Shown piece by piece: positions 8,633 to 16,733 of a DNA stretch of 64,000 bases. The translations under genes and the position numbers were made by a program. The stretch's first letter is position 1, and the number at the start of each line of letters is the position of its first letter. The notes beneath the pieces are model-generated. The model was not told where the DNA came from, made no database searches, and worked only from the letters and a program-made list of their open reading frames with translations. Source of the stretch: Gemmatimonadota bacterium (GTDB lineage Bacteria > Gemmatimonadota > Gemmatimonadetes > Gemmatimonadales > GWC2-71-9); contig QHTZ01000099.1 in NCBI GenBank assembly GCA_003221005.1, positions 1 through 64,000 of the forward strand. The letters run 5' to 3'.

Positions 8633-10255
8633 ATGGTTCGTCTCCTGGCGATTCTCTGCGGGGTTGTGTCGCTGAGTGGCCTGCTGGGCGGATGCCGCGA
8701 TGACCCGAGTGCTCCGTTCGCGCGGCCGTCGTTCGCAAGTACAACGATTGGAGGTGGGGGATTCGACGGCGCCAATAATGCCGGAGTCATTCCCGGAACT
8801 GAGTGGGCGCCCCACGGGTGGGAACCCGCACGCGACGTGAATGCCTTCGACGTCTGCTTTGCTCAGGGGTTTTGCTTTGCAGGCACCACCATCGAGCCAC
8901 AGTTTTCCGCGGTCGGTAGTGTCGGCGCGGTGCTGGGTGCAGCCCCGAACCCACTTCCTAACCCCGGTTCGGAGTGCCGCGATCCGCGTGATAATCCAGA
9001 CGACCCTAACGATAATCTCCCTCCAGTGCCTGACTGCTTTGCGCTCCTTACGACGGCGAATTTTTTCCGGGGCAGTCCCGACCCCGTCATCAACTTGCGC
9101 AGCGGGCTCCAAACGTGCTTTACCCTGCCCGCTAACACGGGTTGGGTGATGAATTTCGATTGGGCGCTCCTGTCGCGCGCTCCCGCGACTTCTCCGAGCA
9201 CGGATGCATTCGCGGTCGTGCTGGTCGAGGAGGCCAGCACGTGTTTCACCGCCCCGGTGGCACCGCTTGAGGCGTTCCGGATCTCGCGGAGCGAACTGCA
9301 GCAAGGCGCGGTGCCGTTGAAGGAGGGCGGCTGCGGTAGCCTCACCCTCGGTGGCGTGCCTTCCGAATACCCACTCTGCACGGGATGGCAGAATTCCTCG
9401 ATCGACATGTCTGCGTTCGCTGGGAAGCTGGTCCAGGTCTGGCTCTACGTGGACGAAGGCGGGATCGACCCAGGCGTCGCCACCTCGTTCGCGATCGACA
9501 ACCTGAAGTTTGAAGAGACCGTACTGGTCGGTCCCGTGACAGGACCCGCGGAGCCGCTACCGGTGAATACGGTCGTCAACGCATCGGCGAATTTTACGGA
9601 CACAGAAGTCCTGCCCCACACCGCGAGCATCGACTGGGGAGATGGCACGAGTTCCGCCGCTGACGTTACCGAGCCGGCAGGCTCGTCGCCGGGCTCTGCG
9701 AGCGGTAGCCATTCGTACACAACGGCCGGCATTTATTCCGTAACCATATCCGTTTCTGATGGCTCCGGGTCTCCCGGGAAGTCGAGTTTCGACTTCGTCG
9801 TCGTGTTTGACCTGACGGGAGGGGTCGCTGGGTGCGGTTGGATCGACTCTCCAGCGGGCGCGTATCCGCGGGATCCGACTCTGACGGGGAGGGCGAGGTT
9901 CGCGTTCCTCTCCCGGTACCCAAGGGGCTCCACCGTACCGAACGGCGTCACGTTCTTCCGGTTCCGCGCTGGCAATCTACGGTTTAGGAGCACGAGCTAC
10001 GCCTGGCTCGCGATCGTAGGCGCCAAGGCCCAATACAAGGGCGTTGGGCTCATCAACGGTGGGGGAGACTTCGGGCTCCTTGTTTCGGCCATCGACGGAC
10101 AGTTGCCAGGCGGCGGTGGCGTTGACAAACTCCGGATCAAGATCTGGCAGCGACGCACCTTACGTGTCGCATACGACAATCAGGCCGGGGCGCCGGACGG
10201 CGCAGAACCCGTTGCGCCACTGGCGCTGGGGCGCATTGTGATTCGCAACAGATAG
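8633..10255 (+). CDS. PKD-domain surface lipoprotein
   Basis: The start at 8633 is chosen because a good ribosome site (GGGAGGTG, 8621-8628) precedes it and because it begins a lipoprotein signal peptide, MVRLLAILCGVVSLSGLLGGC, with lipobox LGGC; the Cys would be acylated. The mature protein (about 515 residues) has an N-terminal beta-rich region with paired cysteines that resembles a carbohydrate-type jelly roll (FAIDNLKFEE at its end), then a PKD domain around residues 300-395 with the typical SIDWGDG and the closing VTISVSDG, and a C-terminal beta-rich domain. PKD domains act as spacers or adhesion modules on extracellular proteins. It lies between the zinc-ribbon kinase and the TPR-CHAT protein, in the same direction. 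Function otherwise unknown. By eye the base composition here is less GC-extreme than neighbouring genes. Confidence 0.75.
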   Translation: MVRLLAILCGVVSLSGLLGGCRDDPSAPFARPSFASTTIGGGGFDGANNAGVIPGTEWAPHGWEPARDVNAFDVCFAQGFCFAGTTIEPQFSAVGSVGAVLGAAPNPLPNPGSECRDPRDNPDDPNDNLPPVPDCFALLTTANFFRGSPDPVINLRSGLQTCFTLPANTGWVMNFDWALLSRAPATSPSTDAFAVVLVEEASTCFTAPVAPLEAFRISRSELQQGAVPLKEGGCGSLTLGGVPSEYPLCTGWQNSSIDMSAFAGKLVQVWLYVDEGGIDPGVATSFAIDNLKFEETVLVGPVTGPAEPLPVNTVVNASANFTDTEVLPHTASIDWGDGTSSAADVTEPAGSSPGSASGSHSYTTAGIYSVTISVSDGSGSPGKSSFDFVVVFDLTGGVAGCGWIDSPAGAYPRDPTLTGRARFAFLSRYPRGSTVPNGVTFFRFRAGNLRFRSTSYAWLAIVGAKAQYKGVGLINGGGDFGLLVSAIDGQLPGGGGVDKLRIKIWQRRTLRVAYDNQAGAPDGAEPVAPLALGRIVIRNR

Positions 10256-10280
10256 CTGCGAAGTCGCGCGGATTGGTTAT

Positions 10281-10310
10281 CGAGTGCCAGTGTCTACCGG
10301 CTGGCACTCG
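10281..10310 (+). terminator. perfect 10-bp inverted repeat after the lipoprotein gene
   Basis: CGAGTGCCAG and its exact complement CTGGCACTCG are separated by a 10-base loop. The hairpin sits 25 bases after the lipoprotein stop and 20 bases before the CHAT-protein start. No U-run follows (ATTCATAT), so it may be a weak terminator, an RNA-processing stem or an operator. Confidence 0.5.
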
Positions 10311-10329
10311 ATTCATATGGGAGTTCTGC

Positions 10330-12966
10330 ATGGCGCGTGGCGCAGATCAGCGCTGGCACCGCGCACCGGCATGGCTGTGCATCGCGGCCAGCCTGTGCGT
10401 GGCTCTCCCGGCCCTGCCCGCACTTCCGTCACTCTCCTGCCAGGTTACGGGGTTAGTGACCGCTCGAGACTCGGCCGACGCGACCGCCCGGGATGGGGAT
10501 GCCGCCTACGAGCTGGGCACAAAGCAAGGAGCCGAGTCATCGATCCTCCACTATCTGCGTGCCGCAGAATCTTATCGCCGGATCGGCGCGCTGCCTCAGA
10601 TGGCGGAGATGCTCAGCAACATCGCGTATGTGCATAACAGCCTCGGTAGGCCGGACTCTGCGCTTGTCTATTACAGCCGGCTCATCGTGCTCCTCCGCGA
10701 ATCCCACCAACGCGCCGGCTTGGGCGAGGCGCTCAGCCGAGTGGGAGAGGTCTACCATGGGCTAGGGCAAATGGACTCGGCCCTTTTCCACTACCGAAAC
10801 GCCCTCGTCCTCGCACGGGAAGCGCAAGATCGTCGAACCGAGGGTCGAACGCTCAGTAACATCGGGGTCGCGTTCCAAGCGCTCGGCCGTCCCGACTCCG
10901 CGCTCGGTTACCTCAACCGTGCGTTGGTAATTAGGCAGCAGCTCGGTGACAGCGTGGGGGAAGGCGTCACGCTCAACAATCTCGCGATGGTGCTTCAGTT
11001 GCTGGGCCGTCCGGATTCCGCGCTCGTTTACCTGCGTCACTCCCTGTTGCTCCGCCGCGCGGTGAAGGACCGCGCCGGAGAAGGGACGACGCTGAACAAC
11101 ATCGGCTATTCCTTCGAGCAGCTTGCTCAGCGCGACTCCGCTCTCGCCTACTACCGCGAGGCCCTGCTGGTACTCCGCGAAGTCGGGCGGCGTTGGACCG
11201 TGGGCATTACCCTGGCCAACATGGGTCGCGTGTGGCTCGAGCTTGGGCGGCTCGACTCGGCGTTGGTTTACTTGAACGAGGGACTGGGCTTGAAGCGGGA
11301 GGTCGGAGACAAAGCCGGCGAGACGTGGGCTTTGAATGACCTCGGTCGGGTTTATCAGTCCCTCGGCCAGCCCGATACGGCAGTGAGACTTCTGAACCAG
11401 GCGCTTGCTCTGCTGCGCGAGGTCGGCGATCGCGCGCGCGAGGGAGAAACGCTCTACAACCTTGCTCAGGTGTTTCACCGCTCCAAACGTGACTTCCGAG
11501 CCGCCGTCGCGTACTACGATTCCGCCTCAGCTACGCGGGCTCAAGTCGGCCGTTTCGCCGGCGGCGACGCTAACCGCCTGAGCTTCGCCGAGCAGGACGT
11601 CCAGCTCTACCAGAACTGGGCGCTGGCGTGGCTCGCATGGCCGAACGGCGTGGGCGGCGTGAGTGCGGAGGCGGGCGCCAGGGCTTCGCTGGCGGCGGCA
11701 GAGCGCGGCCGGGCGCAGGCACTCCTGGACCTGATGCGCGGGACGTCTCGGGAAACCGGCCCAGGCCGGGACCTCGCCACCGAAGGTGGGCAACTCCTGG
11801 CGCGCGCCACCCACGGCGGCGCCGCCGTGCTCTCCTACCTCGTCACTCAAGACACGCTGTTGTTGTGGGTGGGGGTGCCTGGGGGCGAGGTCGTCGTCGT
11901 GCGCCGCGCCCTGCCGCGCGACACGCTGGCGCAGCTCGTCGGGGCGTTTCGCGCTGCGCTCGGAGCGGGTGAGCGTGCGGGTCGCGGGCGGCTTGCGTTG
12001 CGGGGCGGCGGGCCGGTCGAAGGCGTGGCGTTCGGGGGGCTTGGCGTCCGGCAAGTGAACACATCGTCCCTCGACTCCGTCGCCCACACGCTGAGCGCGC
12101 TGCTGTTGCCGCCTGGCCTCGGGCAACGCCTGGGGGCGGCCCGGGAGATCGTGGTGGTGCCGCACGGGTCGCTGGGGTTAGTGCCGTTCGCGGCGCTGTT
12201 CCTCGACTCAAGCGCCGCGCCGCTCGGCAATCGCTACGCGGTGCGGTATGCCCCGTCGCTCGCCGCCCTGGGCGAAGCGGAAGCCCGAGCTGGCTTGCCC
12301 ACGGGCTCGGCCCAGACTACAGCGCTTCGCACGGCGCTCGTGGTAGGGAATCCCGTGATGCCGACGAAGTCGAGCTCCGGCGAGACGTTTGCGCTCGGGC
12401 CGCTGCCGCAGGCCGAAGCCGAGGGGCGGTGGGTGGCCCAGCGGCTTGGGACGCCAGTTCTGGTCGGCGCCCAGGCCTCCGAAGCCCAGGTGCGGGGGCG
12501 CCTGCCCCGGGCAGCCGTCGTTCACCTCGCCACGCACGGCTACGCGTATGCCGCCGAAGCCCGCGCGCGCCAGTCGTTCATCGCCTTGGCACCCGGGGCC
12601 GGCCAGGACGGCTTCCTAACGGTTGGGGAGGTGTTGGACGATCCGGCGTTCAAGCTCCGTGCCGACCTCGTGGTGTTGAGCGCCTGCCAAACCGGCCTCG
12701 GTGACTTGAAGCAGGCCGAGGGGACTGTGGGGCTGCAGCGCGCGTTCCTCGCCAAGGGCGCCCGCAGCGTGCTGGTGAGTCTGTGGAGTGTGTCGGACGA
12801 GGCGACAGCGCTGTTAATGAAACACTTCTACACCCACTGGCTCGGCGACACGGATCATCCGTCGAAGGCGGAGGCGCTCAGGCGGGCGCAGGAGGACGTG
12901 CGCGCCCGGCCAGAGTTCCACGAGCCCAAGTATTGGGCGGCGTTCGAGCTGGTGGGGGCGGGGTGA
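10330..12966 (+). CDS. secreted TPR-CHAT (caspase-like) protein
   Basis: The 878-residue protein has a signal peptide after the ATG at 10330 (hydrophobic core AWLCIAASLCVALPALPALP). Roughly residues 65-430 are about nine tandem TPR units of 40 residues built on a repeating LGRPDSAL(V/G)YL core. The C-terminal 250 residues are a CHAT domain, the caspase-like peptidase fold, with the catalytic pair visible: His at about 736 in HLATHG and Cys at about 786 in LSACQTG, followed by VLVSLWSVSDEAT. It is therefore likely an active cysteine peptidase working outside the cytoplasm, with TPRs as a recognition scaffold. An upstream in-frame ATG at 10273 would place a perfect hairpin inside the gene and mask the signal peptide, so it was not used. 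TPR-CHAT proteins are known as effectors of some CRISPR and other systems, but no such neighbours occur here. Confidence 0.88.
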   Translation: MARGADQRWHRAPAWLCIAASLCVALPALPALPSLSCQVTGLVTARDSADATARDGDAAYELGTKQGAESSILHYLRAAESYRRIGALPQMAEMLSNIAYVHNSLGRPDSALVYYSRLIVLLRESHQRAGLGEALSRVGEVYHGLGQMDSALFHYRNALVLAREAQDRRTEGRTLSNIGVAFQALGRPDSALGYLNRALVIRQQLGDSVGEGVTLNNLAMVLQLLGRPDSALVYLRHSLLLRRAVKDRAGEGTTLNNIGYSFEQLAQRDSALAYYREALLVLREVGRRWTVGITLANMGRVWLELGRLDSALVYLNEGLGLKREVGDKAGETWALNDLGRVYQSLGQPDTAVRLLNQALALLREVGDRAREGETLYNLAQVFHRSKRDFRAAVAYYDSASATRAQVGRFAGGDANRLSFAEQDVQLYQNWALAWLAWPNGVGGVSAEAGARASLAAAERGRAQALLDLMRGTSRETGPGRDLATEGGQLLARATHGGAAVLSYLVTQDTLLLWVGVPGGEVVVVRRALPRDTLAQLVGAFRAALGAGERAGRGRLALRGGGPVEGVAFGGLGVRQVNTSSLDSVAHTLSALLLPPGLGQRLGAAREIVVVPHGSLGLVPFAALFLDSSAAPLGNRYAVRYAPSLAALGEAEARAGLPTGSAQTTALRTALVVGNPVMPTKSSSGETFALGPLPQAEAEGRWVAQRLGTPVLVGAQASEAQVRGRLPRAAVVHLATHGYAYAAEARARQSFIALAPGAGQDGFLTVGEVLDDPAFKLRADLVVLSACQTGLGDLKQAEGTVGLQRAFLAKGARSVLVSLWSVSDEATALLMKHFYTHWLGDTDHPSKAEALRRAQEDVRARPEFHEPKYWAAFELVGAG

Positions 12967-12985
12967 TGCATCCGGCGGCCGCGCG

Positions 12986-13013
12986 TTGACAGCTCTCGCC
13001 GACCGTGGCCAAT
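12986..13013 (+). promoter_or_regulatory. candidate promoter for the gene at 13063
   Basis: A consensus -35 TTGACA (12986-12991) lies in the gap after the CHAT gene; with a 16-base spacer the -10 would be GCCAAT, a poor match. It would give a leader of about 40 bases that contains the strong ribosome site GAGGAGGTGAG at 13049-13059. Confidence 0.3.
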
Positions 13014-13062
13014 TGAGACCGAGTCCGATGGACGGAGTGCTTCTGTGGCGAGGAGGTGAGGC

Positions 13063-13764
13063 ATGAACCGGGCGGTGGTTACCCTGTTTGTCTTGTCGCT
13101 CTTCGGGAGCGATGGGGCGCGGCCCCGGGCAGCGACGGCCCAGAGCAACATCCCGGCAGTGAGCCTGCGGCAGACCGCAGCGGCGCTGGCTCGATCGGGG
13201 ATCGCGCATCGCGACCCGCGGAGCGTGCTAGCCGCGGCGCAGCTACTGATCGTCGCCGAGCGGCCGTCGCCGGGGTTGGAGCGCGTGACCCCGCAGCGTG
13301 CGAGTGTGACCGCGGCCGGATTGCTGCGCGAGGCGGTTCGGATTGCCGTCGAGCAGCACGACGTCGTGACGGCGAACGCCGCCATGGAGCTCGCCGGGAA
13401 TGCCAGGGCGGGGCTGGGCGACGCGGCGCTCGCGAGCGAATTGCGTGCGGCGGCGAGCCTCGGCGCGACGCGGGGCGCGGTCGGCGGCCCCGTCTGGGCC
13501 GACGGGGAGCTGGCCCCGGGCACCGAGGTCGAATACCGGATCACCTTCGAAGGCGACTACCAGCCCAGTCGCCTTGTGGTCACCGCGGGGGACGGGGCGG
13601 CCGACCTCGACTGTCACCTCTACGACGGCTCCCAGCTTGTGGGGAGCGACGCCGGCCACGCCCGGGAGTGCGGGCTCGCGTGGTCGCAACGCTTTACGGG
13701 GGTCCTCACCCTCCGCGTGCATAACTCCGGAGCGGCGACGTACTACGTGCTTGTGAGCAATTAG
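13063..13764 (+). CDS. secreted protein with PPC-like C-terminal domain
   Basis: The 233-residue product starts at an ATG preceded by an excellent ribosome site (AGGAGGTGAG, 13051-13060). A signal peptide ends near ARPRAATAQS. The central part is helical and Ala-rich with no motif I recognise. The last 95 residues (from WADGELAPGTEVEYRI through LDCHLYDGSQLV to TYYVLVSN) have the strand pattern of bacterial pre-peptidase C-terminal (PPC)-like domains, which fold as small beta sandwiches in secreted proteins. It directly follows the TPR-CHAT gene and may be a partner or substrate of that peptidase; this is inference from position only. Confidence 0.7.
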   Translation: MNRAVVTLFVLSLFGSDGARPRAATAQSNIPAVSLRQTAAALARSGIAHRDPRSVLAAAQLLIVAERPSPGLERVTPQRASVTAAGLLREAVRIAVEQHDVVTANAAMELAGNARAGLGDAALASELRAAASLGATRGAVGGPVWADGELAPGTEVEYRITFEGDYQPSRLVVTAGDGAADLDCHLYDGSQLVGSDAGHARECGLAWSQRFTGVLTLRVHNSGAATYYVLVSN

Positions 13765-13788
13765 CCGTGCCGGCTGGCGACTCCAGGA

Positions 13789-14664
13789 CTACGGCCCCGC
13801 GGCGACCGCTTCGAGCGCCCCCTGATTCGGGGGCGCTTGGTATTTGAAGAACCGGTACAACAGCCAGAGATCGAGCGTGCCCACGCCTGCCAGGACCGAG
13901 AACGCGGCACCGCCCTCGATCACGTGAAGCTGCTGTAGCAGCGTCGAAATGCCGAACCCCACGACCCACGCGTCGAAGCTCATGCAGATCCGCCGGAACG
14001 TCTCGGGCCGCACCTGACGAATGACCCACGTACCGAGCGGGATGCCGATGACGAGACTGGGAAGGATGTAGGGCAGCAGGCCCGCGCTCTCCGTGGAGAA
14101 CATGCCCGCCAGGTAGTATGCCACGGCGGTGAAGGTGGATTCCGACAGCCTGACCAGCCCGAGCGCGGCTCGGAAGTCCCGCTTCGCGAGACCCTGGTTG
14201 TTCAACATGATCGCGAGGGGCGGTCCGGAGATTGTCGTCACCGAGTACAGCACCCCCAGGCCGCCGCCGAACGCCAACCCCACACGGCGCTCGGCGCGGA
14301 TCGGCTTGCGGAACCCCGCGGCCTGGAGCAGAATCAGCGGCAGCAGCACCACGAACGTCGCCAGCTTCAGCCACCCGGGGTGGACCCGGTGCACCACTGA
14401 CGTCCCCACGACGACGCCGGGGATCAGCCCGAGGATCATGGGGGCGACGCGGCGCCACACGTGCGGCACGCTCGACCGATTGACCCAGAGGACGTAGCCG
14501 TTGAGCACGACCTCGACCCACACCAGCGCCGGGTTGAGGATCCGATTGGTGTAAAAGAGCAGCGCCACCGGCACGGTGATCGACGAGAACCCGTAGCCGA
14601 GCGCGCCGTTGACGGTGGCCGCGAGCAGCGTGATGAGGATCAGAGCGAGCGAGGCTGATGTCAT
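13789..14664 (-). CDS. TauE/SafE-family (sulfite exporter type) membrane transporter
   Basis: This 291-residue protein is almost wholly hydrophobic with about eight or nine membrane spans and the two-halves architecture of the TauE/SafE family. Landmarks are the N-terminal LAATVNGALGYGFSSITVPVAL, where the family has a conserved Gly-rich G(x)3G pattern, and the second-half repeat SGPPLAIMLNNQGL followed by FRA. Family members move sulfite, sulfonates, thiosulfate or related organosulfur compounds across the inner membrane; direction and substrate cannot be read from sequence. It converges with the gene ending at 13764, 24 bases away. Upstream on the same strand lie a promoter, a Cys-rich leader ORF and an intrinsic terminator, which suggests that its expression responds to cysteine supply. 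Confidence 0.85.
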   Translation of the reverse strand: MTSASLALILITLLAATVNGALGYGFSSITVPVALLFYTNRILNPALVWVEVVLNGYVLWVNRSSVPHVWRRVAPMILGLIPGVVVGTSVVHRVHPGWLKLATFVVLLPLILLQAAGFRKPIRAERRVGLAFGGGLGVLYSVTTISGPPLAIMLNNQGLAKRDFRAALGLVRLSESTFTAVAYYLAGMFSTESAGLLPYILPSLVIGIPLGTWVIRQVRPETFRRICMSFDAWVVGFGISTLLQQLHVIEGGAAFSVLAGVGTLDLWLLYRFFKYQAPPNQGALEAVAAGP

Positions 14665-14767
14665 GGCTCAGATGCCCCGCCCTGCTGAGCCGCAGTATGC
14701 CGTGTACCGCCTGTCATTAGCATCCCTATCCCCCGGCTTCGCTGTCCGCTCCGTGTGAGCACGTTCG

Positions 14768-14804
14768 ACAAAAAAGGCCCGGCGCACGCTGGGGTGGCCG
14801 GGCC
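14768..14804 (-). terminator. intrinsic terminator (attenuator) in the leader of the TauE/SafE gene
   Basis: Read on the minus strand, GGCCCGGC (14804-14797) pairs perfectly with GCCGGGCC (14783-14776) across a 13-base loop and is followed at once by six U residues (14775-14770). No ordinary gene ends upstream of it on this strand; the only thing transcribed into it would be the leader ORF at 14928-14842. An alternative 8-bp pairing of CGGCGCGC (14864-14857) with GUGCGCCG (14787-14780) would break the terminator stem. The 103 bases from here to the TauE start (14665-14767) show nothing else I can name. Confidence 0.8.
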
Positions 14805-14841
14805 TGGAAGTGCTCAGTGAGTGAAGAGGCTTAGGGATTCC

Positions 14842-14928
14842 TCATGTCGTCCACTGGCGCGCCGTGGCGTCCGTCCAACCCTGCGGCTGGCGGCGACAAC
14901 AACACGCGCGACGACACATCACAGTCAT
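14842..14928 (-). CDS. predicted cysteine-rich leader peptide (attenuator uORF)
   Basis: A 28-codon minus-strand ORF starting with ATG at 14928 encodes a peptide whose core is MCRRACCCRRQ, with three consecutive TGT Cys codons at 14904-14896 and a fourth Cys four codons earlier; it stops at TGA 14844-14842. In-frame alternatives are GTG at 14934 and ATG at 14919. There is no clear ribosome site, but the inferred transcription start (about 14941) is only a few bases upstream, which suits leaderless or near-leaderless translation. Position between a promoter and an intrinsic terminator, ahead of a sulfur-type transporter, is the classic layout of amino-acid attenuation; polycysteine uORFs with such a role are known in actinobacteria, notably mycobacteria. 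A ribosome stalled at the Cys run would leave 14864-14857 free to form the antiterminator, whereas one reaching the stop would cover it. The assignment is inferred from structure, not homology. Confidence 0.6.
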   Translation of the reverse strand: MTVMCRRACCCRRQPQGWTDATARQWTT

Positions 14929-14947
14929 GTTCACGTAACGGGCATGG

Positions 14948-14977
14948 AACCTAGACCGACCCGGGGCGCGTTGTCAA
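14948..14977 (-). promoter_or_regulatory. sigma-70-type promoter driving the Cys leader and TauE/SafE gene
   Basis: On the minus strand a perfect -35 TTGACA (14977-14972) is followed after 18 bases by TAGGTT (14953-14948) as -10. Transcription would start near 14941 and run through the leader ORF and terminator. It lies inside the 375-base gap between the divergent TauE and isochorismatase genes, whose remaining part (14978-15039) only shows another TTGACA at 15005 on the plus strand without a good -10. Confidence 0.5.
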
Positions 14978-15039
14978 CCCTGCACGGCGCGGCGCGAGCA
15001 GCGGTTGACACACCCGCCGCGCAGAATCGAGATTCCGCC

Positions 15040-15705
15040 ATGGCCCGCGTCATCTTCTGGGATGTCGATACGCAATACGACTTCATGAGAGCCGAGGGCA
15101 AGCTGTACGTGCCGGAGGCCGAAACGCTCATCCCCAGGCTGAAGCGCCTCACGGATTACGCCCACGGCCACAACATCCGCGTCGTGGCGAGCGCGGACGA
15201 TCACGTCGCGGGCCACCCCGAAATCTCCGACACCCCCGACTGGAAGAACACGTTCCCGCCGCATTGCATGCGCGGCACCCCGGGACAGCAGAAGATCCCG
15301 GAGACCGCCCTGCGGGACCCTCTCGTTATCGAGCCTGCGCGGGCGAATCCGGCCGCCCTGACCGACCGGGTGCGTGCTCACACGGGAGACATCCTGTTCC
15401 ACAAGCACCGCTTCGACGTCTTCACGAATGAGAACGTGATGACCGTGCTCGAGGTGCTCGATCCTCAAGACATCGTGCTCTACGGCGTCGCCCTGGACGT
15501 TTGCGACAAGGCGGCGATCGAAGGCTTGCTGGAGCGGCGTCCCGCGACGCGGCTGTTCGCGGTCACCGATGCGATGAAGCCGATCGACAAGGATGTCGCA
15601 GAGCACCTGCTCAAGGAGTGGGGCGAAGAGGGCGTGCGGCTCGTGAAGACCAAAGAGGTCGTGGAGGAAGGGCTCGTCGCGGAGCTCGCGCGCGCGACCG
15701 CATGA
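15040..15705 (+). CDS. isochorismatase-fold cysteine hydrolase (nicotinamidase-like)
   Basis: The 221-residue protein has the cysteine-hydrolase triad in order: Asp in FWDVDTQYDF near the N-terminus, Lys in FHKHRFDVF at about 130, and Cys in ALDVCDKAA at about 157, with the cis-peptide region just before it (LYGVALDVC). The His-containing segment ADDHVAGHPE around residue 60 fits the metal site of nicotinamidases, so hydrolysis of nicotinamide or a similar amide is likely but not certain. The start at 15040 is preferred because the domain begins immediately; an open frame extends back to 14821 but overlaps the minus-strand leader and is low complexity. Its stop overlaps the next start as ATGA, so it is the first gene of a three-gene operon with the aminotransferase and SerA. 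Confidence 0.82.
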   Translation: MARVIFWDVDTQYDFMRAEGKLYVPEAETLIPRLKRLTDYAHGHNIRVVASADDHVAGHPEISDTPDWKNTFPPHCMRGTPGQQKIPETALRDPLVIEPARANPAALTDRVRAHTGDILFHKHRFDVFTNENVMTVLEVLDPQDIVLYGVALDVCDKAAIEGLLERRPATRLFAVTDAMKPIDKDVAEHLLKEWGEEGVRLVKTKEVVEEGLVAELARATA

Positions 15706-16733
15706 GCGAGCCTGCGTTCGGGCGCTTCTTTCTTCCGGGTCCCACCGACGTCCATCCCGAAGTCCTGGCCGCGATGCAGCGGCCGATGATCGGCCATCGC
15801 TCCGGCGCGATGGAGCAGCTGTTGGCGGGGATCGCGCCGGGGCTGGCGCGCCTGTTCCGCACCTCCGGCTCCGTCCTCGTCGGCACGGCGTCCGCGACCG
15901 GGTTCATGGAGCTCGCGGTCCGGAACGGCGTGCGGCGCCGCGCCCTGTCGCTCGTGAACGGAGCGTTCAGCGAGCGCTTCGCGCGCATCGTGGGCGCGTG
16001 CGGCAAGGAGTGCATTCGCCTAGACGTCCCCTTGGGCTGCGCGATCGAGGCCGACATGTTGCGCGACGCTCTGCGGCGCACCCCGGTGGACGCCGTGACA
16101 CTGGTGCATTCCGAGACCTCGACCGGCGTGCTCCAGGACGTCGAGGCTCTCGCCGCCGCGGCGCGTGAGTTCGACGACGTGCTCTTGCTAGTCGACGCGG
16201 TCACGTCGCTCGCCGGATCGCCGGTCGAGCCCGACCGCTGGGGCCTGGATTTCACGTTCACCGGCTCGCAGAAGGCCCTCGCGCTGCCACCCGGCCTGGC
16301 GCTGGGCGTCGCTTCCGAGCGGATGCGCGCGCGGGCGAAGACCCTGCCGGCGCGAGGGCAGACCAACACGCCCGCTATCTCGCTGTTCTATGCGCTCCAA
16401 GTGCAGCTCGCCCGCATCGAGCGGGAGGGCGGAGTCGAGGCCCGCTGGGCGCGGCACGACGCCATGCGGCGTCGCGTCGAGGAATGGAGCGCGGCGCGGG
16501 ACGTGGCCTACGTGCCGCGCGAGGGACGCCGCAGCTGGACGGTGTCGTGCCTCAAGGTTCCAGAGGGCAAGACGGCGCAGGACGTCGTGGCGCCTCTCAA
16601 GCAGCAGGGGTGGACGATCGGCGCGGGGTACGGGGCCCTCAAGGACTCGACGATCCGCATCGGCCACATGGGGGATCACACTGTCGACGGACTCGAGGAG
16701 CTTCTGGGCCTGATTCAGCGGTCGCTCTCATGA
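15702..16733 (+). CDS. class V aminotransferase, probable phosphoserine or serine-type aminotransferase
   Basis: This 343-residue PLP enzyme begins FFLPGPTDVHPEVL, the standard N-terminus of the alanine-glyoxylate/serine-pyruvate branch of class V. PLP-site residues are visible: SETSTG around residue 140, LVDAVTSLAG with the ring-stacking Asp near 165, and the Schiff-base Lys in TGSQKALALPPG near 190. The C-terminal RIGHMGD with the conserved Arg binds the substrate carboxylate. It overlaps both neighbours by the ATGA arrangement and sits immediately before serA, so the simplest role is conversion of phosphohydroxypyruvate to phosphoserine, as done by this branch in archaea and some bacteria that lack classical SerC. 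A glyoxylate-linked role is the alternative. Confidence 0.85.
   Translation: MSEPAFGRFFLPGPTDVHPEVLAAMQRPMIGHRSGAMEQLLAGIAPGLARLFRTSGSVLVGTASATGFMELAVRNGVRRRALSLVNGAFSERFARIVGACGKECIRLDVPLGCAIEADMLRDALRRTPVDAVTLVHSETSTGVLQDVEALAAAAREFDDVLLLVDAVTSLAGSPVEPDRWGLDFTFTGSQKALALPPGLALGVASERMRARAKTLPARGQTNTPAISLFYALQVQLARIEREGGVEARWARHDAMRRRVEEWSAARDVAYVPREGRRSWTVSCLKVPEGKTAQDVVAPLKQQGWTIGAGYGALKDSTIRIGHMGDHTVDGLEELLGLIQRSLS

Noticed and set aside
10273-10329. Earlier ATG for the CHAT gene
   Set aside because: It would include a perfect hairpin in the coding region and bury the signal peptide.
10330-12966. Possible CRISPR type III-E link because of the TPR-CHAT domain
   Set aside because: No repeat-spacer array or Cas gene in the window, and the protein has a signal peptide.
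14821-15039. Upstream extension of the isochorismatase-like protein
   Set aside because: Low-quality Arg/Thr-rich sequence antisense to the leader ORF and terminator; the domain begins right after ATG 15040.
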